A DNA stretch of 64,000 bases from Thinopyrum elongatum (Eukaryota; Streptophyta; Magnoliopsida; Poales; Poaceae). The notes beneath the pieces are model-generated. The model was not told where the DNA came from, did not search any database, and saw only the letters and a program-made list of their open reading frames with translations. The stretch spans positions 443,473,292-443,537,291 of the forward strand of contig CM022297.1 of NCBI GenBank assembly GCA_011799875.1, in the 5' to 3' direction. Made by a program: the position numbers and the translations under genes. Shown here in pieces: positions 47,273-57,876 of this stretch (its first letter is position 1; every line of letters begins with the position of its first letter).

Positions 47273-48189
47273 TGTCATGGGAAAACACAGCCACCTATGG
47301 GGCCATCAGCCCCTTGTGGTTCGGCAGGGGGGAAGGACGCATTGCACAAAGAGTGGAGGGCGCAGGGCAGCGCGGCGGTGATCACACGGGCAGTTTTTAC
47401 CCAGGTTCGGACCGTCGTGAGGCGTAAAACCCTACTCCTGCTTTGGTGGATTGATGAGAGGACCGTGGTGGAGACGCAGTGCTCTAGCCCGGCAAGGTCG
47501 CCTCGGGGCGAGAGCAGCTACGCGCGTATGAGTGTACACGGGTCCGAATCCTTTCTAAGGTTGCCATGGCCCTCCTTTTATAGATCAAGGGGTCACCACA
47601 ATGGCAAATCAGTCATTGTATACTGATTAGATAGCAAATAGTACAATCATACCTAACTCTGCAGTCTGGATAGAGTGCATTAAATGCGCCGCTTAGTGTC
47701 ACATCGTAGCCTAGCCCGGCAAGCCTTGCCGTGCTGTTTTGCCACCTTCTCGCATGCCTGCGTGACACATCGTTGGACGACTGTCATTTGGAGGTGATTT
47801 CCTCTGGAGATGGTTGCCACGTGCCAAATAACGGCCACTTAGCATCTTGGGGGATCGACACCGCACCGATCGGTGACTTGCATTGCTGTGAGGTGGAGTG
47901 GTGGAGCCTTGGCGGGGTAATCTGCCCTCAGCGTCCCCGGCAAGCCTGCCGGGGCAATCTTGAGACCTGTCTTCGGGGCAACCTCGTCCTCGCCAGGCTC
48001 GCCTGCCCGGTAGGGGAGGTTTTCCCATCATGGTATTTTACTCCTTGGGTTGGTCTTGGTCTTCTTGATCCGCACTTTGATTCTTCAAAGAGCCGGTCTC
48101 TTCTGCTTGGCCTTGTCCTAGATGCTGCAATCTCATTCTTGAGCCTGTGTACAGTCTGGGAAATATACCTGGGGTTTGTTGCACTGACA
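47273..48189 (-). mobile_element. 3' LTR of Tat-type gypsy element A
   Basis: The 917-bp stretch begins TGTCATGGG and ends CACTGACA, so its ends form TGTCA..TGACA. On the minus strand it has a TATA-like CTATAAAAGGAGGG near 47570-47583. To the right, the sequence GGAGCCCCCGGGCC is the complement of a purine-rich GGCCCGGGGGCTCC next to the LTR, suggesting the PPT and the minus orientation. The partner LTR is not in the window, so the boundaries rest on end motifs only. Confidence 0.6.
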
Positions 48190-48662
48190 GGAGCCCCCGG
48201 GCCTGGCCTGAACGCGCTGCTGAGTGTCGTCGGGGTAGGCCCTATCCAGTACACAGGCGGGGAGGCTGTAGTAGCTCACCCCTTTAGATCTTCTTTGCTT
48301 CTTCTTTAATCTGAGCTTGAATCAGTTTCCGGTTTGCCCGCGCGTCGTGCAAGACGTCGTGGGGAGATTATGATCCATGATCCCTGGGCTACCCACGTCC
48401 CATGCTCATGGGGTGGTAACTGCCATTCCATTAACTTTCCCATTTGCAGCGTTTCCGCCACGTCCACCGCATGCGTCGTGCAGGGTTGTTTGGCGGATGC
48501 AAAGGGCATGGAAATGCATGCTATGGCAGATACCCAGACGCCATGGAGTGGTGCTGGGGGCCGGCCTTGATTCCACGAGCCGTTGGTGGCGCGGGGGAGC
48601 CGGATTGGAGGAGTAGGGCGGATGCCTTCGAGGGGGAGGAGCCAGCCCCCTGCCCTGTTCGC

Positions 48663-48670
48663 CTATAAAA
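48663..48670 (+). promoter_or_regulatory. TATA box of the antisense B3-like unit
   Basis: CTATAAAAAGGG lies in a GC-rich setting about 95 bp before the ATG at 48757, with a pyrimidine-rich CTCACTCCTTCC leader between. It points opposite to the LTR promoter at 47570. Confidence 0.55.
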
Positions 48671-48756
48671 AGGGATGCAGGGCACAGTGCTTCTCCACAC
48701 ATCTCACTCCTTCCTTTCCCTTTAGTAGTTTCAGACCACCATCGTGAGGGGCAGGG

Positions 48757-49760
48757 GTGGTGCCGACGAGGGCTTCTTCTCGACAGCGCCTCCCCCCTCC
48801 TATTGGGATCGCGGGGGCGGAGCCCGCGGTGAGAGGAGGTGGGAGGGGCCGAGGTCGCGGCCGCCTTGGTGCCCGGGGTCGAGGAGGACAGGGTGGTGCT
48901 CAGATCGCACCTCTGCCAGCCGCTCATCACCCAATGGAAGGCCACGTCGGAGATCAACCGCTGGAGTTCATCATCAGGCTGTATAAGCCCCCGCGCGGCC
49001 GCCTCCGCCTCCCTACTCCTTTTGCGTGGGTGATGGAGCTTGAACAACCGCGCGCGCTAAAGCTGCACATGAGGGGTTGCTGTAATGGCAGTATACAGGT
49101 GGATGTGGATAACCCCGCCCCTCATGTCATGCTCTTCTGACGCGGCTGGAAGACCTTTGCCTACGCCCACAGCTTGTCGGAGGGCACATCCTCTATTTTA
49201 AATTAATGGATGCCGAGCTGCTCTCCGTCAAGGTCTTGGATGCTCGGGAGCTCGCTTAGGATGCTGCGCGAAGAGCTCGACCGACGACGAAAGCTCCTCC
49301 TCGAGCAATAGTGATGAGGAGGACAGTGACGGTGATGACGACGGCGTCGACGGGGAGGGTGACAGCTCCGGCTCCGGTTGAATGCCAGCCGTACCATCAC
49401 GGTCAGGTGTCGGCACCATCATCTGCACCTGCATCTCATTCCTGGCAAGGCGATTTGCCGGGGAGTTGGATGCAGAGGTGGGGATGATGCCCCGGGCTCC
49501 TCCAACAGTCTCCCAGCTGGACCCCGGCAGGCTTCCTCCCGGGCTGCAGGTTTGTTCGCCCTGCCGTGTCCTGCTGGCCCTCGTGGCGGTGGTCAGGGGC
49601 ACCCTTCCGCAGCACTCTTCACCATCACCTTCGTGTGTGCCTTCCTGACCTTGTTGAGCTCCCTATAATGGGGCCCGACGGGGTCGGGCTGGGCTTCTGC
49701 CCAGGCACCCCTTTTGCCCTCTTCGCCTCCTGCCGTAGTGCCTAGGAGGAGAAGGACAAG
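48757..49760 (+). pseudogene. B3-like DNA-binding domain gene, antisense in Tat element A
   Basis: ATG at 48757 starts a Gly/Arg/Pro-rich N-terminus. From about residue 70 a B3-type fold is visible: LPTPFAWVMELEQPRALKLH, then GSIQVDV, then after an in-frame TGA (49138-49140) RGWKTFAYAHSLSEGHILYF and LMDAELLSVKVLD. The RGWKxFAxAHxLxEGHxLxF pattern followed by SVKV is diagnostic of plant B3 domains, which bind DNA in transcription factors. A further stop near 49257 and a low-complexity acidic tail follow. An AATGAA-type polyadenylation signal is near 49895. The unit has its own TATA box and opposes the retroelement strand. It may be a captured host fragment or a Tat antisense ORF. The stop in the domain implies a dead copy. 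Confidence 0.7.
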
Positions 49761-50245
49761 AAAGGGATTATAGGGCACTTATCTTTTTTTAGTTTAAAAT
49801 ATGTAGGTCCGGGCCAAACTTTAGTCTAAATAATGTAAACTTCCTTATCCATGTTTGTGTTCTGTAAGATCTGTACTTGATTATCAGCATATTAATGAAA
49901 AAGACAAACTTTGCCGGGTACTTGTGCATGTACCATCTCCATGCAGAGGTGAAATGCCTCTATACATTTAAGTAAACAAGTTTCTCTGGCAAGCTATCCT
50001 GCCGGTACCCTTAGTTTGTTGCCACGGGGCTAGACCTACCGGGCACAACCATAAAAAAGGGACCAGCCCCCCGCCGAGCTCTTTCCATCAAAGGCCACTG
50101 CGACCACCCTGACCGAAGCAGCGTTCAAGTCTATGGGTAGGAGCACCTATGTTTTGAAGGTGGCGGGGTTTTCATATGCACAAGTTTGCAAATTACAAAA
50201 CAAATATGGATAAGAAGGAACTTATCTGTTTGGCTTGCCGGGGAT

Positions 50246-51922
50246 TGATGTCTACTACGCAACCTTCTTCTTGTAGACTCGTGTTGGGCCTCCAAGCGCA
50301 GAGTTTTGTAGGACAGTAGCAAATTTCCCTCAAGTGGATGACCTAAGGTTTATCAATGCGTGGGAGGCGTAGGATGAAGATGGTCTCTCTCAAACAACCC
50401 TGCAACCAAATAACAAAGAGTCTCTTGTGTCCCCAACACACCCAATACAATGATAAATTGTATAGGTGCACTAGTTCGGCGAAGAGATGGTGATACAAGT
50501 GCAATATGGATGGTAGATATAGGTTTTTGTAATCTGAAAATATAAAAACAGCAAGGTAACTAGTAACAAAAGTGAGCAAAAACGGTATTGCAATGCTTCG
50601 AAACAAGGCCTAGGGTTCATACTTTCACTAGTGCAAGTTCTCTCAACAATGATAACATAATTAGATCATATAAGAATCCCTCAACGTGCAACAAAGAGTC
50701 ACTCCAAAGTCACTAATAGGGGAGAATAAACGAAGAGATTATTGTAGGGTACGAAACCACCTCAAAGTTATTCTTTCTGATCGATCTATTGAGCTAATCC
50801 TATAAGTGTCACAAATAGCCCTAGAGTTCGTACTAAAATAACACCTTAAGACACACATCAACCAAAACCCTAATGTCACCTAGATACTCCAATGTCACCA
50901 CAAGTATCCGCGGGTTTGATTATACGATATGCATCACACAATCTCAGATTCATCTATTCAAACCAACACAAAGAACTTCAAAGAGTGCCCCAAAGTTTCT
51001 ACCGGAGAGTCAAGACGAAAACGTGTGCCAACCCCTATGCATAAGTTCACAAGGTCACAGAACCCGCAAGTTGATCACCAAAACATACATCAAGTGGATC
51101 ACGTGAATATCCCATTGTCACCACAGATAAGCACATGCAAGACATACATTAAGTGTTCTCAAATCCTTAAAGACTCAATCCGATAAGATAACTTCAGAGG
51201 GAAAACTCAATCCATTACAAGAAGGTAGAGGGGGAGAAACATCATAAGATCCAACTATAATAGCAAAGCTCGCGGTACATCAAGATCATGCCAAATCAAG
51301 AACACGAGAGAGAGAGAGAGAGAGAGAGATCAAACACATTGCTACTGGTACATACCCTCAGCCCCGAGGGTGAACTACTCCCTCATCGTCATGGAGACCG
51401 CCGGGATGATGAAGATGGCCATCGGTGATGATTTCCCCCTCCGGTAGGGTGCCGGAACAGGGTCCCGATTGGTTTTTGGTGGCTACAGAAGCTTGCGGCG
51501 GCAGAACTCCCGATCTAGGTTTTGTTCTGGGGTTTTGGGATTTATAAGAGGTGTTGGCGTCAGGGACAAGTCAAGGGGGCCCATGAGGCGACGACAAGGA
51601 CGGGGGGCGCGCCCTAGGGGGGGCGCTCCCTCCACCCTTGTGGTGGCCTCGGGAATCCTCTCCGATATCTTTTCGTTCCAGTATTATTCATATTTTCCAA
51701 AAATATTCCCCGTAAATTTTCAGGCCAATTGGACTCCGTTTGATATTCCTTTTCTGCGAAACTCAAAAACAAGGAAAAACAGAAATTGGCACTGGGCTCT
51801 AGGTTAATAAGTTAGTCCCAAAAATCATATAAAATAGCATATAAATGCATATAAAACATCCAAGATGGATAATATAATAGCATGGAACAAGCAAAAATTA
51901 TAGAAACGTTGGAGACATATCA
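50246..51922 (-). mobile_element. 3' LTR of Athila-type element 2
   Basis: 1,677 bp, TGATGTCTACTACGC to GGAGACATATCA. The left 1.0-1.1 kb is nearly identical to 56198-57305. The right 0.5 kb (U3 and promoter) resembles Athila element 1 instead. It contains a (GA)n microsatellite. Confidence 0.88.
51304..51330. repeat. (GA)n microsatellite in the Athila 2 LTR
   Basis: About 13 GA units; the other LTR copy (57256-57280) has about two fewer, a length difference typical of slippage. Confidence 0.95.
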
Positions 51923-54624
51923 AGTATCCCCAAGCTTAATTCCTGCTCGTCCTCGAGTAGGTAAATGATAAAAATAGAATTTTTGATGTGGAATGCTACC
52001 TAACATATTTATCCATGTAATTTTTTTATTGTGGCATGAATGTTCAGATCCATAAGATTCAAAACAAAAGTTTAATATTGACATAAAAACAATAATACTT
52101 CAAGCATACTAACAAGTAAATTATGTCTTCTCAAAATAACATGGCCAAAGAAAGCTATCCCACCAAAATCATATAGTCTGGCTAGGCTCCATCTTCATCA
52201 CACAAAATATTCAAATCATGCACAACCCTGATGACAAGCCAAGCAATTGTTTCATACTTTTGGTGTTCTCAAACCTTTTCAACTTTCACGCAATACATGA
52301 GCGTGAGCCATGGATATAGCACTATAGGTGGAATAGAATATGGTGGTTGTGGAGAAGACAAAAAGAGGGAGATAGTCTCACATCAACTAGGCGTATCAAC
52401 GGGCTATGGAGATGCCCATCAATAGATATCAATGTGAGTGAGTAGGGATTGCCATGCAACGGATGCACTAGAGCTATAAGTTTATGGAAGCTCAAAAAGA
52501 AACTAAGTGGGTGTGCATCCAACTCGCTTGCTCACGAAGACCTAGGGCAATCTGAGGAAGCCCATCATTGGAATATACAAGCCAAGTTCTATAATGAAAA
52601 ATTCCCACTAGTATATGAAAGTGACAACATAGGAGACTCTTTATCATGAAGATCACGGTGCTGCTTTGAAGCACAAGTGTGGTAAAAGGATACTAACATT
52701 GCCCCTTCTCTCTTTTCTCTCATTTTTTGGGCCTTCTCTCATTTTTTTTGGCCTCTTTTTTTTCGTCCGGAGTCTCATCCCAACTTGTGGGGGAATAATA
52801 GTCTCCATCATCCTTTCCTCACATGGGACAATGCTCTAATAATGAAGATCATCACACTTTTATTTACTTACAACTCAAGAATTACAACTCGATTCTTAGA
52901 ACAAAATATGACTCTATATGAATGCCTCCGGCGGTGTACCGGGATGTGCAATGATTCAAGAGTGACATGTATGAAAGAATTATGAACGGTGGCTTTGCCA
53001 CAAATACGATGTCAACTACATGATCATCCAAAGCAATATGACAATGATGAAGCTTGTCATAATAAACGGAACGATGGAAGTTGCATGGCAATATATCTCG
53101 GAATGGCTATGGAAATGCCATAATAGGTAGGTATGGTGGCTGTTTTGAGGAAGGTAAAAGGCGGGTGTAAGGCACCGGTGAAAGTTGCGCGGTACTAGAG
53201 AGGTTAGCAATGGTGGAAGGGTAAGAGTGCGTATAATCCATGGACTCAACGTTAGTCATAAAGAACTCACATACTTATTGCAAAAGTCTATTAGCTATCG
53301 AAACAAAGTACTACACGCATGCTCCTAGGGGGATAGATTGGTAGGAAAAGACCATCGCTCGTAACCGACCGCCACTCATAAGGAAGACAATCAATAAATA
53401 AATCATGCTCCGACTTCATCACATAACGGTTCACCATACGTGCATGCTACGGGAATCACAAACTTTAACACAAGTATATCTACAATCCACATTTACTCAC
53501 TAGCATGACTCTAAGATCACCATCTTTATATCTCAAAACAATCATAATGAATCAAACTTCACATAGTATTCAACGCTCTCATATGAAAGTTTTTATTATA
53601 TCCCTCTTGGATGCCCATCATATTAGGACTAGATTCATAACCTAAGCAAATTACCATGCTGTTTATAGACTCTCAAAATGATATAAGTGAAGCATGAGAG
53701 TTCATCAATTTCTTCAAAATAAAACCACCGTCGTGCTCTAAAAAGATATAAGTGAATCACTAGAGCAACTGACAAACTACTCCAAAAGATATAAGTGAAG
53801 ATCAATGAGTAGTCGAATACTTATGTAACTATGTGAAGACTCTCTAACATTTAAGAATTTCAGATCATGGGATATTATTAAAACAGCAAGAAAATATAAA
53901 CAAAATAAAATGACGCTCCAAGCAAAACACATATCATGTGGTGAATAAAAATATAGCTCCAAGTAAGGTTACCGATGAACAAAGACGAAAGATGGGATGC
54001 CATCCGGGGCATCCCCAAGCTTATTTGCTTGGGTATTCCTTGAATATTACCTTGGGGTGCCTTGGGCATCCCCAAGCTTAGGCTCTTGCCACTCCTTATT
54101 CCGTAGTCCATCGAAACTTCACCCAAAACTTGAAAACTTCACAATACAAAACTCAACAGAAAATCTTATGAGCTCCGTTAGTATAAGAAAATAAATCACA
54201 ACTTAGGTACTGTTGTGAACTCATTCTAAATTCATATTGGTGTCATATCTACTGTATTCCAATTTATCCATGGTTCATACCCTCCGATACTACCCATAGA
54301 TTCATCAAAATAAGCAAACAACACAATGAAAACAGAATCTGTCAAAAACAGAATAGTCTGTAGTCATCTGGAAACTTTCCATACCTCTGTAACTCAAAAT
54401 GTTCTGAAAAATTAGGACAACGTATATAATTTGTATATCAATCTTGTTTAAAAAATTCAGATCAAAAGCACGTTCTAGTGAATTTTAGAAATTCCTGTAC
54501 TGTGCGCTAAAGTTTCTGTTTTTGCACAGAATCAAGTCAACTATCATCCACACTATCCCAATGGCTTTACTTGGCACTTTATTGAAAAAAAAGCTATAAA
54601 ACAAGTTTACTACAGTAGCTTAAT
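51923..54624 (-). mobile_element. Non-coding 3' internal region of Athila element 2
   Basis: Closely parallel to 38721-41470 of Athila element 1, including the PPT-like start GTATCCCCAAGCTTA (51924-51938), the pyrimidine tract (52700-52765), the TATAAGTGAAG repeats near 53685-53800, and two extra PPT-like motifs (54009, 54066). No coding content is recognised. Confidence 0.75.
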
Positions 54625-56036
54625 CATGTGAACACACAAAAACAGTAGGGGTAAATGTTGGGTTTTCCCCCAACAAGCGCTTTTCTTTAATGCCTTTTTA
54701 GCTAGGCATGATGATTTCAATGATGCTCACATAAAAGATAAGAATTGAAACACAAAGAGAGCATCATGAAGAATATGACTAGCACATTTAAGTATAACCC
54801 ACTTCATATGCCTAGGGATTTTGTGAGCAAACAACTTATGGGAACAAGAATCAACTAGCATAGGAAGGTAAAACAAGCAAAACTTCAAGATTTTAAGCAC
54901 ATAGAGAGGAAACTTGATATTATTGCAATTCCCACAAGCATATATTCCTCCCTCATAATAATTTTCAGTAGCATCATGAATGAATTAAACAATATAACTA
55001 TCATATAAAGCATTCTTTTCATGAGCCATAAGCATAGAAATTTTATTACTCTCCACATAAGCAAATTTCTTCTCATGAATAGTAGTGGGAGCATCATATG
55101 AAACTTGAATACTATAAATTGTTTCCACATTAAAAGAGTAATGTTCAGTAAAATGATATTCAAAATTATGACAATAATTATCACTACTTTTTATAACATA
55201 AGTATCCTCGCAATAATCATCATAAGCAGCAACTTTGTTCTCATCATAGTCAATTGAAACCTCTTCCGAAATAGTGGAATCAATACTAAATAAAGTCATG
55301 ACCTCTCCAAATCCACTTTTATCCATATAATCATCGTAAATAGGAGGCATGCTATCATCATGATAATTTTTCACATCAAAACTTGGGGGACTAAAAATAT
55401 CATCTTCACTAAACATAGCATCCCCAAGCTTGGGACAAACATTAATTGCAGCAAATAAATTCTCAAGCATGTCATTCTCATCAAACATAGCATCCCCAAG
55501 CTTGTGCCTTTGCATATCATAAGCATAATCACTTTCATCATTAATAGTATGAATAGCACCAATAGTATAGCAATTATTATCATCACAATGAGTAATGGGC
55601 ATAACAATAACAGGAGCAACATCATTTGGGAGGGATACCTTTTTACCTTTGCTTCTCCGTCTTTTCTTTTTCTTCTCCACATCATGTGTGGGTTTAATCA
55701 CCTTTTTGAATCTCTTTATTGATGAGATTGGTTGAATAACAAACTCCACCTCGTTACCTGATTCATCATAAGAAAAAATAGGAGGATATTGGGAAACCTC
55801 TTCCCCTTCATTAGTATTCTCTTCATCTTCTATTTGTTTTCTTGTCTTCAAGTAATTGGCAATATAAGGATTCTCAATGCAATTCACCGCACAATACTAT
55901 GGATATTAAAAGAATTCATACTAACAACATTGCAATCATGCTCATCATTCAAAGATTTAGTGTCAAACATTTTATTGCATTCTTCTTCTAACACTTTGGA
56001 ACAATTATCGGAATCCTTATTTTCACAAAAAAACAT
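54625..56036 (-). pseudogene. Acidic ORF of Athila element 2 (no gag or protease domain seen)
   Basis: A likely start at 56036 (MFFCENKDSDNCSKVLEEEC) runs into a frame break near 55890. From 55887 a 300-codon frame continues to TAA at 54985, and related sequence extends to about 54630. The protein is acidic and Asp/Tyr-rich with a basic patch (KKKRRRSKGKK) and a repeat of KLGDAMFDENDM / KLGDAMFSEDDI. DKSGFGEVMTLFS resembles the DKSGIGEVKTLSS of the Athila 1 polyprotein linker, so this ORF appears to derive from the gag-protease spacer of that clade. I see no protease active site, zinc knuckle or RT. The function is unknown. Confidence 0.6.
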
Positions 56037-56170
56037 TAAAAAGATGAAGCATATGTGGCAACCTAAATTCCATTTTTTGTAGTTTTCTTTTATAGACTAA
56101 ACTAGTGATAAAACAAGAAACTAAAAGATTCGATTGCAAGATCTAAAGATATACCTTCAAGCACTAACCT

Positions 56171-56187
56171 CCCCGGTAACGGCGCCA
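56171..56187 (-). other. Primer-binding site (tRNA-Asp type) of Athila element 2
   Basis: CCCCGGTAACGGCGCCA, the complement of TGGCGCCGTTACCGGGG, differs from Athila 1 at one base and lies 10 bp from the LTR. Confidence 0.88.
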
Positions 56188-56197
56188 GAAAAGAGCT

Positions 56198-57305
56198 TGA
56201 TGTCTACTACACAATCATCTTCTTGTAGACTCTTGTTGGGCCTCCAACCGCAGAGTTTTGTAGGACAGTAGCAAATTTCCCTCAAGTGGATGACCTAAGG
56301 TTTATCAATCCATGTGAGGCGTAGGATGAAGATGGTCTCTCTCTAACAACCCTGCAACCAAATAACAAAGAGTCTCTTGTGTCCCCAACACACCCAATAC
56401 AATGATAAATTGTATAGGTGCACTAGTTCGGCGAAGAGATGGTGATAAAAGTGCAATATGGATGGTAGATATAGGTTTTTGTAATCTGAAAATATAAAAA
56501 CAGCAAGGTAACTAGTAACAAAACTGAGCGAAAACGGTATTGCAATGCTTCGAAACAAGGCCTAGGGGTCATACTTTCACTAGTGCAAGTTCTCTCAACA
56601 ATGATAACATAATTAGATCATATAAGAATCCCTCAACGTGCAACAAAGAGTCACTCCAAAGTCACTAATAGGGGAGAATAAACGAAGAGATTATTGTAGG
56701 GTACGAAACCACCTCAAAGTTATTCTTTCTGATCGATCTATTGGGCTAATCCTATAAGTGTCACAAATAGCCCTAGAGTTCGTACTAAAACAACACCTTA
56801 AGACACACATCAACCAAAACCCTAATGTCACCTAGATACTCCAATGTCACCACAAGTATCCGCGGGTTTGATTATACGATATGCATCACACAATCTCAGA
56901 TTCATCTATTCAAACCAACACAAAGAACTTCAAAGAGTGCCCCAAAGTTTCTACCGGAGAGTCAAGATGAAAACGTGTGCCAACCCCTTTGCATAAGTTC
57001 ACAAGGTCACAGAACCCGCAAGTTGATCACCAAAACATACATCAAGTGGATCACGTGAATATCCCATTGTCACCACAGATAAGCACATGCAAGACATACA
57101 TTAAGTGTTCTCAAATCCTTAAAGACTCAATCCGATAAGATAACTTCAGAGGGAAAACTCAATCCATTACAAGAAGGTAGAGGGGGAGAAACATCATAAG
57201 ATCCAAATATAATAGCAAAGCTCGCGGTACATCAAGATCGTGCCAAATCAAGAACACGAGAGAGAGAGAGAGAGAGAGATCAAACACATAGCTAATGGTA
57301 CATAC
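56198..57305 (-). mobile_element. 5' LTR of Athila element 2 (cut by a later insertion)
   Basis: It matches 50246-51351 almost base for base and stops at GGTACATAC, where the Tat-type element B begins. The missing 570 bp should lie beyond that element, outside the window. The unusually high similarity to the other LTR suggests a recent insertion. Confidence 0.9.
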
Positions 57306-57849
57306 TGTTGGGGATGTAACTACTGGGTATGACCCGCCCAGGAGGGGCTGGGTCATGCCACTGGTGGCATAAAGATGAAGAGGCCCGATAAGGTCCAAGA
57401 AGATATGAAGATGGCGGTTCATAGAGCAAGCCAATTGAAGGCCCATGGCTCGGAGACGACTTGAGGCCCACGGGTGTGAGCCGCCATATGTTTAAACTTG
57501 TCCTGTAAGGCAAGATTAGTTAGAAACCGAGCCGGTCACGTTTGTGTGAGCCGGCCGGGACTCGGTAAGCCGCCAGGCATTAACCTATATATAAAGGGGT
57601 GACCCGGCGGCGGGTTAACTCAAGAAACAACTCATTGAGAACTAGGTCAAGCGTATTCGCTCCCTGGTGATCGAAACCCAAGCAATACAACCTAAAGCAG
57701 GTGTAGGTTTTTACCTCGTGGAGAGGGGCCGAACCTGGGTAAACTCTTTGTGTCCTTTGTCCCATTTAACCCCTACAAGCTAACCTAGTTGCGATGGCTC
57801 CACACCTAAATACTTTTGCTAGGGCATCTGCCATGTTAAGTCGACGACA
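57306..57849 (+). mobile_element. 5' LTR of Tat-lineage gypsy element B
   Basis: 544 bp, TGTTGGGGATG to CGACGACA, with a TATA box TATATATAAA at 57586-57595. It is inserted in the Athila 2 LTR. The 3' LTR is not in the window. The PBS follows immediately. Confidence 0.85.
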
Positions 57850-57868
57850 GTTGGCGCCCACAGTGGGG
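57850..57868 (+). other. Primer-binding site of Tat element B
   Basis: GTTGGCGCCCACAGTGGGG, directly after the LTR, is close to the TGGCGCCCACCGTGGGG PBS common in grass Tat-type elements. Confidence 0.8.
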
Positions 57869-57876
57869 CCAGCGCG

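Larger units (their letters stand above)
48190..50245. mobile_element. Internal region of Tat-type element A (truncated by Athila element 2)
   Basis: Next to the 3' LTR, where Tat-lineage elements often carry an extra antisense ORF, lies a plus-strand gene-like unit (48663 to about 49920). After it, 49930-50245 is non-coding, with the same GCCGGGG-rich style as the LTR. gag-pol would lie further right, beyond the nested insertions. Assignment to Tat is inference from this arrangement. Confidence 0.5.

Noticed and set aside
48406..49047. 213-codon minus-strand frame opposite the B3-like unit
   Set aside because: No recognisable motif, Ser/Arg/Pro-rich. The plus strand carries the B3 signature, TATA box and leader.
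48757..49760. A functional host B3 transcription factor gene
   Set aside because: An in-frame stop lies within the domain and more stops follow. It is embedded in retroelement sequence next to an LTR.
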